Positions 1-12,500 of a stretch of 64,000 nt of DNA are shown piece after piece. The DNA is taken from the NCBI RefSeq assembly GCF_040954835.1, contig NC_090714.1:8854501-8918500 (forward strand), read 5' to 3'. Source of the DNA: Lepisosteus oculatus. Lineage: Eukaryota > Chordata > Actinopteri > Semionotiformes > Lepisosteidae. Under the pieces are notes generated by a model that was not told where the DNA came from, did no database searches, and was given only the letters and a program-made list of their open reading frames with translations. A program made the translations under genes and the position numbers. Position 1 is the stretch's first letter; every line of letters begins with the position of its first letter.

Positions 1-126
1 TTGTTTCCAGTTCCTGGGTCACTGGGACTTTAGTGCTGTGACCTTGTGCTTTTGCCAGAGAGAGATGTACCACTCCTCCAATTAGCACAATTACAATTGT
101 GGACACTATGGCTAATGGCTGTGATA
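1..126 (-). CDS. gga2: Possible next GGA2 exon (hinge), running off the window
   Basis: A candidate acceptor (pyrimidine-rich stretch ending in TTACAG, at 127-128) precedes a frame that stays open for 42 codons to the window edge and matches the phase left by the exon at 559-651. The translation includes GGVVHLSLAKAQGHSTKVPV. The first part is hydrophobic, which is unusual for the GGA hinge. The hinge is poorly conserved, so homology cannot decide. It may be only a chance open frame. Confidence 0.3.
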
Positions 127-558
127 CTGTAAGTGTAAGTGTAAGAGAAGTCCTCATTATGTCCAGGCCATGCAGGGAATCAACACTGAAAAATATCTGG
201 TATAAGAATTTTAAAAAATTGACACACACTATTTCATAAAATTGCTCCTGCAACATCTGTACAACATTGTTGTCAGTCAATGATTCATGTGATTAAAGAA
301 GAGGACTGTAAGGTTGCAAAAGACACTTTGGATTATTTTAACTTCATTCAGTGCAGCGTATTTTAAGTTGATTTCTATTTGAGACATTATATATGTATAT
401 GATTGATTTACTTCAGCAAGCTGGAGCAATTTCAGTTGAACATCGGTTCAGGATTTGGTGAAATCCATTTCAATTTCTTTTAACACAAACCAACTCTTTT
501 TTCCCCCATACATTCTGAAGAAAAATGCATACTGTACCTTTAACTCTGGAGTACTCAC

Positions 559-3500
559 TCAATCTGTTTCCATTTAGTTCTTTTTTTACCACTAGCTCTT
601 GGTATGAATTTACTGCCAAGGTCAGCTTATCGTTGGCTTGAAGAATCTCCGCTGGGAAAGAGGAAAAAGGAAATTCTAAATAAAACAAAATAAGTAGTAA
701 ATGCTTTGAATACCCAAAATCCGGTTAAGTTTTACCCACTATTTTCCCAGAGGTAATATGCACCAAATAAAATGAAAATAAAATTGTTTTAAGCAATTGA
801 TAGTGGTGGCTCGGTACACTCTTACTCTCTTGTTTTCCTAGAATTCAATTTCCTTATCTCCTCCATAGCATCTACTGTAAAAGTATAAATACAGTGAAGA
901 ATGTAGACCTAACTGGAAAAAATTAACTACATTTTAGGCCAAAAACTTTTGGTTTAGGGTTAGGTTGGGTCTGCTTAGGTTACTTATCACATTTGTCATT
1001 CTATTAATACTTGACAGACCCAAATCTGAAGAGATATATGTAAATATGGAATAATTAGTTACAAGTAAAAAATCCAACTTTTGCCTGACATCTGTACCTA
1101 ATGCTTCATCATTATCAACAGTATCGCTGGCCAGACGAAAGAGGGTGGGTCTCAGTTTTTCACATTTCTCATACAGGTCCTGGAACAAAGCAGATTCAGA
1201 TGCTTTATCTTCTTTTACAGTGAAACTTTCACATTTGGAAAGCATTCAGATTTTGGGTTCTGGCCTTGTCACTACATGACTGGAGACATTTATTTTATAT
1301 TGACCTTTTGTAACATAACATGAATTTGAATTTAAACAAAGTTAATCAACAAACCTCCAGAACTGTTTGTAATTTGTGACTAGTACATTTTCAGTTAATA
1401 TAGGAACTCTAAACTGTGCATTTTGAAGTAAGCATATATTGGTTCTTATCTCCCTTAGCTCATCAGTTATCAGTTTCTGTTAACAGCAGAAGTTTATGTT
1501 CCAGAGTGAAGTTACAAGGGCGATTGTGAAATTTTACAAAGGCTTTAATATTCTTATGTTTAACTGCAGTTAAGGGCAATATTATAAAAGGTACTGTAAT
1601 CTACTTTCATTCTAAATAGATCACACAGAGGGACAACACCCTCCACACAGGTCTGAGAATAGAGCAACTTATAAAAAAACTAAGAAGAGACTTTAGATAT
1701 CCCAGCTACTGTTCAGTAATTATCAATCCATTAATTAGCAGCCATTAAGATAATCAAGTAGGTAGCTGTAGCTGTGTAGGTAGCTGTGTCAGCATTCATA
1801 AGCTGTAAAGGAACAAGTCAGGTGCCACACCTTCTTCTGTTTTCAGCATGGAATAAACTTTTACTTGTTCCTCATACATTATCATCATCATACATTAAAC
1901 ACCCACGCCTCTGCTGCTATTTCTTTTTTGATCCTCATTCCTCTTGATAATATTCAACAGTTCTGCTACAGTGTTGCTTATTCCTGCAACATGCCTCTCA
2001 GGATGTACAGTACCTTCATGGTGTCTCTATCGCTGCTTGACAATTGTTGCCTCCTGTAACTCTCCAGTAACTGTTTCAGAAGCTTTGTATTGTTCTCTAC
2101 TTCTTCAATGGTAGCAATACGTTTGGATACTTTCTCCATCTTCTCTTGTTTCTGCAAAAAGTGAAACGATTAAAACTAAAAAGCACAGTGATTGCATCAT
2201 CTAACTCCTAGGTGTGTTGCTTACTCAGGAACATGATTGTGACAAAAGCTTTAGAAGATCTGCTTTTCATTTGAGCACTGAGATGCTAAGAGTCTGATAT
2301 GATTAGCATCCTTGACATTTTTTCTTCGTTTGGAACTTGGTAATTATTTTTTATGCCATTGTGACACCACAGGGGTGGCCTTGAGGATATTTAAAATAGG
2401 CAGGTTAAAGAGAAACACATGGAATCTGTCTCTTGTTCTGCACCCCAGCAAAGATCTGCTGTCTATATTTGCACTAGAAATGTTAATTAGAACCCACAAG
2501 ACAGCAAAATAAATAGATGAATTGCCCAAGAACCCCCAACAATTATATAAGATTTTTCCCTCATTTTGGTAGTGTACTCGATAGAACAGAAAACTGTTAT
2601 CACATAGTAAATGATTCATACTGGAACACATGTAACTGTTTCAGTTGTAGAGGATGGTCATGTAGCTGGGATTCCCTTTGCCAGCAGCTCTGTGCATTCT
2701 CGAAGATCATTACTTTAGGCTATGTGCACCTGCTGTATAACAGCACAGACTCTCACACAGGCCTTCGGGAGGAAATGAGATTCCTAGCAGTTCCCAGAGG
2801 ATAAAATGTTGTTGTGACACTAACAAATCCATTACTGGAGGCAGATCTGAGCTATACCTATCCTGTAGTCCAGTGGTTCTCAAACTGTGGTACGCGTACC
2901 TGTAGTGGTACGTGGCGTGCCGCCAGGTGGTACGCCAAATGACCCTGGAACTGTGTTGTGTGCGCTGAAAAAAATCGGGACGGGATTTCATATTTTGTAT
3001 TTTTATACGTGTCGAATACGCAGCCTATGTACTACGATACAGTGCGAGCTAATACTTCAGTGGACACAAGAGATACTCTGTAATTCTATACCACTCTATA
3101 GGAATGCATGCTACGGACGCAAGTGACCAATTGTATTTAAAAAAATCTACTTTATCTCCAGCAAATAGGGAGAAAGGAGAATGTGCGTGATTTTGGAACA
3201 ATGCTAACGTTGTAAACACAGGAATGCATAGAAATGCGTGCTACGAACGCTGGTAATCTTGTGAGCACAGGAAAGCGTGAAAAATAACAGAAAAATAATT
3301 AAGAACTCTTCTAAGTTAATTTGAGAAAATACACCGAGCGTCTCTGTGTTTCTCTCCCATGCGCATGAAATAAATACTTAAAATAAACACTGAAATAAAA
3401 ACGGAAACGTGGAAAAATGCAAGCTTGCGGATTGCTAAAGCAGGTAAGCCCCACACTATTATTTGTGGAGAAAAAGCTGCTGAACAGCTCGACCTGCTGC

Positions 3501-6500
3501 CCCCCCCGAAAGACACAGTCATTCATAGAATTATTGAAATTAAGGATAATATCAAAAGTATGCTGACAGAGCGCGTTACGATGAGCAGATGTTTTTCACT
3601 GCAATTAGATGAGTCTGTAGTCGATTTGGCCAATTTGCTCGTTTACGTTAGATACGAGTTTGAGGGTACGTCCCGTGAGGACTTTCTGTTCTGTAAGCTG
3701 CTACCAACAGGAACTACAGGAGAGCACGTATTTCAGCTTCTGAATGAATTTATCGAAGAGAATGGCATCGACTGGATAAAATGTGTCGGAGTTTGTACAG
3801 ACGGTGCTAGAGCAATGACAAGCCGACACAGCTGTGTAGTTGCACGAATTAGAGAGGTTGCTCCAGAAATTAATGGTTTCATTGTAACATCCACCGCGAG
3901 ACCTTTGCCGTCAAGAAAATGCCTGACGATTTAAAATCTGTTAAGACTGTTGTGAATTGTATCAAGGCTCGAAAAATTAATTCACATCTGCTTTGTTCGA
4001 CTAAACAGGCTCACCCCTCTCACTGAAATGGTGCTTTTTTAGTTTTATTTGTTGTTGTTTTTTTTCGTAAAACACTTTGAGAAGCCACATTTTAATATAT
4101 CAAACAAAGCTTATTATTATAATATTTATTATATGTATGTGTGCACATGCGCTCATGTTGGTCATTGAGAATTTTTGGGGTTCCTATGAGAAGATGACTT
4201 GTAGGTGGTAAATGGATGCTTTGGTTGGATTAGGGGTGGTACTTGGTCCAAAAAGTTTGAGAACCACTGCTGTAGTCCAATGAGACTTGAAAAACTAGAG
4301 TTTTGATGCTTTATATAATTTCAGTTCAAGCATATTAATCAATGGCTAATTAATCAAAATCATATAGCCCTACAGTGAATAAAAAAGAAGACAAAACTGC
4401 AATGGAACTAAGGTATGTAACTTTTTTGTGATTTTTAACCACTCCATTTCAGCCAAGGAAGATCCTGGACTTCAGGGAATGGCTAGATGGAGTTTTATGT
4501 TCCTTTAGCCACTAAATTACTAAACAAGCTGGATGGGCCAAATGACCTCTTTCCATGTACAGCTTTTCTTTTGTTCTTATCTGCTATGAGACAAACCAAA
4601 TGAACATAAGCCTGGGCATACAGCAATAAGGCCACCTAACAATGGAAGAGAAACATTCATGGGATAAATGGTGAGAACCTTCTACAGTCATTCCCTCTAT
4701 GAGAGATCATACCTCTTTTATGGTGTTCTTAATGAGTCTGTTGGCTGCTTGGAGATCCTCAGGTTGTTTACTTGTCAGAAGCTTCTCCAGTAACTATAAA
4801 AATATCAGACCTTTTTAGCAAACTGTGGGTTGACACAGTTCTGGCAGATTCAGTTATGTTACTCACATGGTAAACCATCCCTGTGGAGCACAGTGAAACT
4901 TATCAATGGCTGTAAGGCTATTCTGTTGCAATCAAATTATCTTCCTCTGTAAACTATCAATGACTCCAGTGGAGACTTAAAAAGTAGGAGGAAGCTGGAG
5001 TGTTTTCTCCTTTCACATCATGCTCTGGCATTGGCAATATGAATTCCCAAAATAGAGTTGTTCCTCATGCCAGTTTCAAATTTGTTCATGTTGTTCTTAA
5101 GTCAACTAAGGCTGTATTTCCAAAAGGAACAGCTTCAATGATTAACTTTTAAGAAATAATTTCATATTGAAAGTAAAAATCCTTTCTACTGTAATATATC
5201 ACATGAACCTAAAGTTTAATTAAAACAGTTCTTCTCCCAGGCCCTTTTCCAATTTCTTTTGTATGTGCTACCATAATCTACCTTGTGTGTGGAAACAGTG
5301 TGGAACCCTTAGGAACACATCTCTGTGCTTTGTTTTGGAAAAAAAATTACATAAAACCCTTTTCTAAAAAAGTGACTTCTTGACTTCTTCGTGTTTTGAG
5401 CGACAGTAGAGCAGAGTGAAATCTGTACCTTCAGCATACACACTAATGTGTCGTAGGAGGATCAGCATAATTAAAAGGCAAGAGTGTGAAGCCACAGACT
5501 GAACACATTCTATCTAAAAAGCAAGACAGCATTTTAAGGCTTATTGTCATTCTGGGGAGTGGTGCTCAACAAACCATACCAGTTTCACTACACAGATTGC
5601 AGACAACAGTAAACAGCAGTCTACCTACATGGCACACATGCAGACAAACCAACTAGAAAATAACATGTTTACTATATGTGTTACTAGGAATCCAGGCAGA
5701 AACAGGCCTCCATAGGGGGAAACAGATTCACTTAAAATCAATACCTTATTCAGGCAGTGTTATCTGCGGTGCTTGCCACTACATGTTTATTAGCTAAAAA
5801 TACCTTTGACTTGTCTTCGTCATCAAATACAGAGTCCTGTGCTCTTGGAGCAGGCGGTGGCATGACTATTTTGTCTGGTAACTTAGGATCCTTCTTTATA
5901 ATGCCTGGGTGAGAGACACAAAATGCAAAGATTATTCATAGCACGTGATTCCTTTACTGAGCTTTAAACTATGTAAAAGTTAGCCTTTTCTTGTAGCTTA
6001 ACTTCAAAAGTTTATCAGAGAGGTTTTTGGTATGTAAGAAGTTGAATGACATCAAAATCTATTTAGAAATAAATATACTTATGAATTTTCACTCATAGAG
6101 TTTTGCGTGGAGAACCCTCCATATTCAACATTATTTATTTGTGGATACTACAAGTATACAGTAAACATTCTTATTAGATAACCAGATAACCTTAACAGTA
6201 TGAATGAGTGCATGAATTGAACTACTTTAACACCTGAACCATTCTTGACTGCAGTATCTGGGTTCTGAGAGACATTCAGGCTTAAACAGGACTTGCTGAA
6301 ACTTTAGAAAGGACACTGCAACAGGAGGAAATCTCTCCCACAATCAAAAGGATAAGCTACTTCATTAAGTAAAGCAAATTTGATTAAACAGGAGACAAAA
6401 ATCTGCTAATTAAATAACGTATTGTGCTCTACACACCTTGTTTCTTTAGCATGTGATAGGCCTCCTTCATTTTCACTTCATCAGGCAGCCACACGGTCCA

Positions 6501-9500
6501 GCCATATAAGACTTCTGCCACCCTGGACTTTACATTCTCTGCGCTGCACATTCCCAGATACTATCAGAGCAATGTACAAGAAGCGCCAAGAAAGAGAGAA
6601 AATATTTTAGCAAATGATAGATGAAAAGCAGGGATCCACAATCCACAATCCACAGTACGTAAAGTGCAGGAACACTTCAAGGATTTGCTTTGGGTTCAGG
6701 GATGATGTAGCCAAATGAGAAGGGCTCCTCATTATCCTGAATGTTGATTGAGTTTTGTTCTCCCAGCTGTAGAAGTTCAAGCTCAGCAAAACCACTTGTT
6801 TCTAGGGAGGAGTGGAGAAGACCGCTAAGTAATGATTCTTTTCTACTGGCCAAGCATCTTCAAGATTCCACTGGACACTGACACCGGAAACTGTATCAGT
6901 CCTCCAGCTGGCTCCTATGTCTCATTGTTCCTGTTCTGGATGTGAAATGTGCAGGGTGGAGTGACAGCAAAGGTCCTAAAGCAGAGATATTCACTCTTGG
7001 TCCACGAGGGCCGCAGTACACTAGATTTTATTCTGCAGCTAACTTAAAATTAGCAGTGAGTGAAGATCTGGACTTCACTCCTGGTCCCAGAAGCACTGAG
7101 TAATCCAGACCGATGAAGTGAACAATGGATTCCAATCAAGTCGTGAAGGATCCATGGCAGAATGAAAAACAGAAGACAGGGTGACCCTATAGGACCAGGA
7201 GTGAATATCAGTGTTGTAAATTTATGTTTTCTTGGTCCTATGTGATCACTAATGCACTAAAGAGGTGTTGTACAGAACAGCAGAAGCCAAATCAAAATTG
7301 GTTAAGGAACTGTAATTTTTTGTTCTTAAAAAAAATAAAACCACATCAAATGTAGCAGAATTGCAAGAATGAATTTTATAGTAATAGAAGGCACTGCTGA
7401 TTCCCCCAAAAACCTTTAAAAAGATGGATGACAACAACTGTTCATGATCCAGTTCAAACAACAGCTGTATGTCTCTAATGTCACACTTTTAATTGATAGC
7501 TTTATTAGGACTTGCCAGCAAAACACTGATTATCCTACCTTTGGAGATAAAACTTTGATTAATTCATTCAGGAAACGGAACTTCCCAGCTTCATTGTGAA
7601 ATCTCTTGCCACAGTTGTTCATGCAAGCCTCCAGCACCTAACAAGGATCGGAAATAAAATGGATTGGTTTGCACATAATTCATTACACGTATATCCTGAC
7701 TCCCACATAAATACAAAGAATGAAATTGCAATGGCAAGGTAGAGCTTAGAAATTCTACTGAGTTGCTTTATGAAACCTAGTGATACCTAGAAGGAGTCTG
7801 TAAGAACAATTTTAAATAATTTATCTGTGACTTCCAGAAAAATCTCTTAGACTATATCTACTGCAGTGCTATTCCACATCTATAAAAGAGAAGACATATA
7901 AGCTTATTAGCTATGCACAAACTCTGGTGCAGGAGGTGACTTAGGTGAAGAAGAACATCGCCCATTATCTGCATTAGGGAAAAAATAACTTTATTTACTC
8001 TTTAAACAGTTTCAGAGGTGAGGTTAGGTCTCAGAGAGTCTTTAAGCAAGAGACTATTATCTGTCTGTCTCATGTCAAGGAAGAATGTCCATCAAACAGT
8101 TCTGATTCTGCTCTGATTTCTGGTTAACAGTGGGCTGCTGGTAGGCATGGACTGTTATTAAAGAAACATTCCCATTTGCGCATCTCCCTGCTCTGCTCTG
8201 AAACCACAGATCAAAAAGATTCCTGTACTTCTGCACACTTGTATTTCTCTTCACTATTTATGCACTCTTCATGCATTTTTCATTTTGGAGAATGTAAAAC
8301 CAACACAAAAACTATACTCTCGTACTGGCTATACTCTGGTAGACTTGTTAGAAAACGTTTCTATTTTATAAAATATTCTGTTTCACATTCAGCAACTGAA
8401 ATTCCCTATTTAACCAGGAAGTAACATTAGTCCCTCAAACAAAAAAGCTTTGTCGCAGCCAATGATTTTGGGCACTGTAGTTGGAGAAAACATGTGGGTT
8501 TTTGTCCTTCATGATTTTCCTTTATGTAGTACAATATGACAGAGGTCACAATGAGGTGGAACATTGACAAGTATGATATTGTGAGACCTCATGTAGTGTA
8601 GTTTACTATACAGTACTATACAAATGCTATCTATTAGTAACGCCTAGTAAAAAACAGTACCTGAAAGCAATAATATGGGAGAGGGTTTTGAATGGACATG
8701 TACAATAATAAGGGACATACAGTAAACTAGTATATATAGAGCAACAATGCTACATTTATTTTAAAAGAACAGATAAAAAAGATTCCAGTATCTCGAAAGA
8801 TTCCAGAGCATCCAATTCAGAGCTTTGGCTGGATAGCTTGTACCATATGCCTATAAACAAAAATTTTTGAATAGCCTATGCTTAACATAGTTAATTGCTG
8901 CTCTTAATTTTCTCTTGTGACCTCGGGAAGTAATACATACTGTTTCGTGTCTAGATTTTAAGTCTATGCTTAATGCCATAGTTTCAGAATAGCTTTCTTG
9001 AAGTTTGATTTCTTTGAAGAATATTTCATTTTTCAATTCAAACAGCATTCTATTTTTTAAGTTTCAAATTGTGTATATTGTTGTTTAATATATACAGAAT
9101 ATGTTGATTCAGTGTATCAAATTCTATTTCAGATTCAAAGTTTGATCAAATAAAAAATAATCATTAAAATGTTGTATGTTTGTGTTTTAGCAGTGATTGA
9201 AAACTAGCTTTTGTGCTTTTTTATCTGTTCTTTTAAAATAAATGTAGCATTGTTGCTCTATATATACTGAGTAAGCCATCTTTTTTCAGTTTTAAATACT
9301 TTTGTTTGGGTGTTCATTAGTTTTTTTGTGTCTTGTGTACTTGTATCACACTCATTTTGTCAGTTTACTGTATGTCCCTTATTATTGTACATGTCCATTC
9401 AAAACCCTCTCCCATATTATTGCTTTCAGGTACTGTGCACAACAAATTTCACCGTCAGGGCCTGCAGGGCTTCCTTCTCCTGAGGAGACTGAATCTTGTG

Positions 9501-12500
9501 AGCCAAAAGCCGAAGAGCAATCTGTGGCCTGTGAGAAGAGAACATGCTATTAATTGCAGTTTTGCTCATTTCAGCTTTTGTCAAAATGCTTTCAAACCCC
9601 CGTTAGACTTGCATCATACAACAAAGCACTAAGAAAAATGAGATGAGTTATAAATGCTGAAACGTATTCTTACCCTGTGTTACCCTTCTTACCCTAAACT
9701 TTACAGCCCTGGCTCAAAAAAAAAAACCAAAGAGAAAGGGCCCTATCCCAACATTTCAAATAATAATAAAATAATTATAACAAAAATAAAGCCATTCAAT
9801 TTTGAATCAGTTCTTAATACCATCCAGAGAAAAGCCTTTCAAAATGTTATGACGAGCAATAACATATAAGTATAGCAACCATTGGATTGATCTGAATTAT
9901 TCTGATGTGACGTTTCTGATTAAGCACAAGAAGAATGACTTTCAATTTATCTTAGAACAATCTTGCCAAAATATCTTCTTTCTATTGTATACATTTGAAA
10001 GTACAGTAAGAGCACAGTGATCAATGTATTCAAGTCGTGTCTACAGATGCTGTCTATCACATTGAATGAAGGTTGTAGTGAGCCAGAGCCTAGCTCTGAA
10101 GCACAGACAGCAAGGTGGGACAGGACCACTGACAGTGCCCCCCCCCCCCCATCTGGTTGGGATACCAGTTCATTTCAGGACCATGGAAAAAGAGACAATT
10201 TAGAGAGCCTATAAAGGCTTTATGGGACACATGCAAACTACATACTGATCATATTAGAACTACCTAATTATTTGGTGCTATTAAGTATCGGAAATCTGTA
10301 AAACTGTAGCTCTCTCAGGATTAGAAAAACAGATCCTGTATGATTCCCTGTTATTGCTTTAGACGTGATTGTCAAATCTGCTGTAAAAGGGGGAACATCA
10401 AAACAGATCACAAATAAAGCTTCACAGGATGCACAATGGGTCCCTTATTCAATGGAGTTCATAACAAAAGTTTGGGAGGAATGACAACAACCAAGTTCAA
10501 TTAGACTCATCTATCAGTAATTTGTAATCACTCCTGGTGTCATTTCGTTACCTAAAACATTATAAATGCTGTATGTGTTTCCCTTCTCTCCCTCCCATAT
10601 GTCTTTTTGCATCCCACCTCCACCTCTGCAACTGCCTTGGTCACTCCTAACTCTTCACGGGGGTCCCAGTCTCCTCATCCTATTAACATCAGGAGGTTAG
10701 CCCTCAGTTAAGCAGGTTGAGCCACATTTTTTACTAAACACTCCATAATCCTTTCAGTATAGCTAATTCTTAGATGTTATTACTCCTAGTGAAAAATTCT
10801 TAAGTGCTTAAATCCCCTTTGCTTAAGTGTTTTGAATATAGAACAATTAATGCTCATGATAAATCATTTTCTGTGTGTTTGTGGCCCGTCTTGGTGCAGG
10901 TTTTACCAGTGTCATTTGTTCCTGTTGAAATAATATGTCACATGTTGACTAACATCTCTGTGCTCTTATCTCCTTTCCTGATCAATGAAGCTGCAACCAC
11001 CAGTAATGTTCTTTGAGACTTTTGTAAACATGGAAAAGCAGAAGTCTCACATAAAACCTGTTTTAGGTTTTAGAAAACAGAGGAAATGATCAGGTGATCA
11101 GCAAACTGCTGTTGTTACAGAGCAACTGCCTTGCAGAGAGATCTTTCAGAAAATGTGGGGTGCCCTACATGAGGATGTCTGACAGACAGTATTTTTATAG
11201 CACAATGACTAAAGCACAGACAGCATGACAGTATACTGTACCTAAACACAGACTGAAAATTAAATCTAACAGTCATTTCAAGAAAACACAATACCTTTTA
11301 ATGTCCTGTTATACTTGTGATGCATAAACACAGAAAAATGCACCAGTACTATTGCAGTAATATTGTTGCCATTACATATATTCTAGAGTTCACTATTGAT
11401 TTTAACATGTGCTATAAGTATTTGCTATCAGCAGGTGATTTATTGTTCTTTTACTGTATATACTCACCCTTCAAGTTCTTTGTTAATACTCTCATAAAAT
11501 CCCTGTATACAGTCCCATCTCTCCCTCTCATTACTGGGGTTTGTTGCTTTATCTGGAAACAATAGAACACTCATGGTTTAAATTTATATGGGCACAGACT
11601 GGCATTCTAAATCAAGATTAGGCAAGTGTAGTTTATTTGTGGCTGGTACAAAATCTGTCATCTCTCAGACATCTTCCAGACCCCTTAATCCGCACAGTGC
11701 ACTGCCAGGAGAACTAATCCGGCGAATCCAAAGATTGGCAATGTAACCCAGTGGATCCGCAATGCTGTTCAAGCTCAAGCCATACAGGCATGCTCTAGTG
11801 TCCTCCCCAAAAGCACTATGTCTCACAAACTAAAGCTTGTTACCTGACAGGTCTTTGTATTTTTTATAACTCTGTAAAAAAGTAGCCTGCTTAACTGCCA
11901 AATCATGTACATGCAAATATCTAGCAACACTGTGTTATGGTAATAGAGTTCAGTGGCAAAGAACATACCGCAGATGTGATGTCACCCCCTTAAAACCCAT
12001 TCAATATGGAATTCTCCTATAGCAGAGGACCTGGGGTTTGAGTGTAGTAGGGTTCACTGCTGTCAAGGGTGTGCACGCTCATAACCCACCAGTGACTAAA
12101 GAACAGAGCAGAGCTGCACCAGTCACACTATCTAACAGAAACATTTGAAGCAACAGGGCACAAGATCATCTTATCTACTGTATGCTCAAAAGATAAATGC
12201 CACAGTCATACATGATACTTTTTCTAAAAGCTTTACAAACAGTAGGTTACATTTTCACAGCAACAATACATGAAAATTTCTCATCACGACCAGGCTAAAG
12301 GTTAGGTTGAGTAACACCTACTTTACCTGCCTACTCTACTTTACCAATTAGAGTTTAACAATTCACAAGTATTTTAAATACATTTTAAATACTCAAACTG
12401 TAAAAACTAAACAATATCGCAGCTTGAATGTAGAAATGTAAAAGATGTAAAAACTAAGCAGGGACTGATTTCATGCTCAAAAGAAAAACAACTTAACATT

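Noticed and set aside
10131-10155. Run of C in GGA2 intron 2
   Set aside because: It is a homopolymer inside a decayed repeat with no sign of function.
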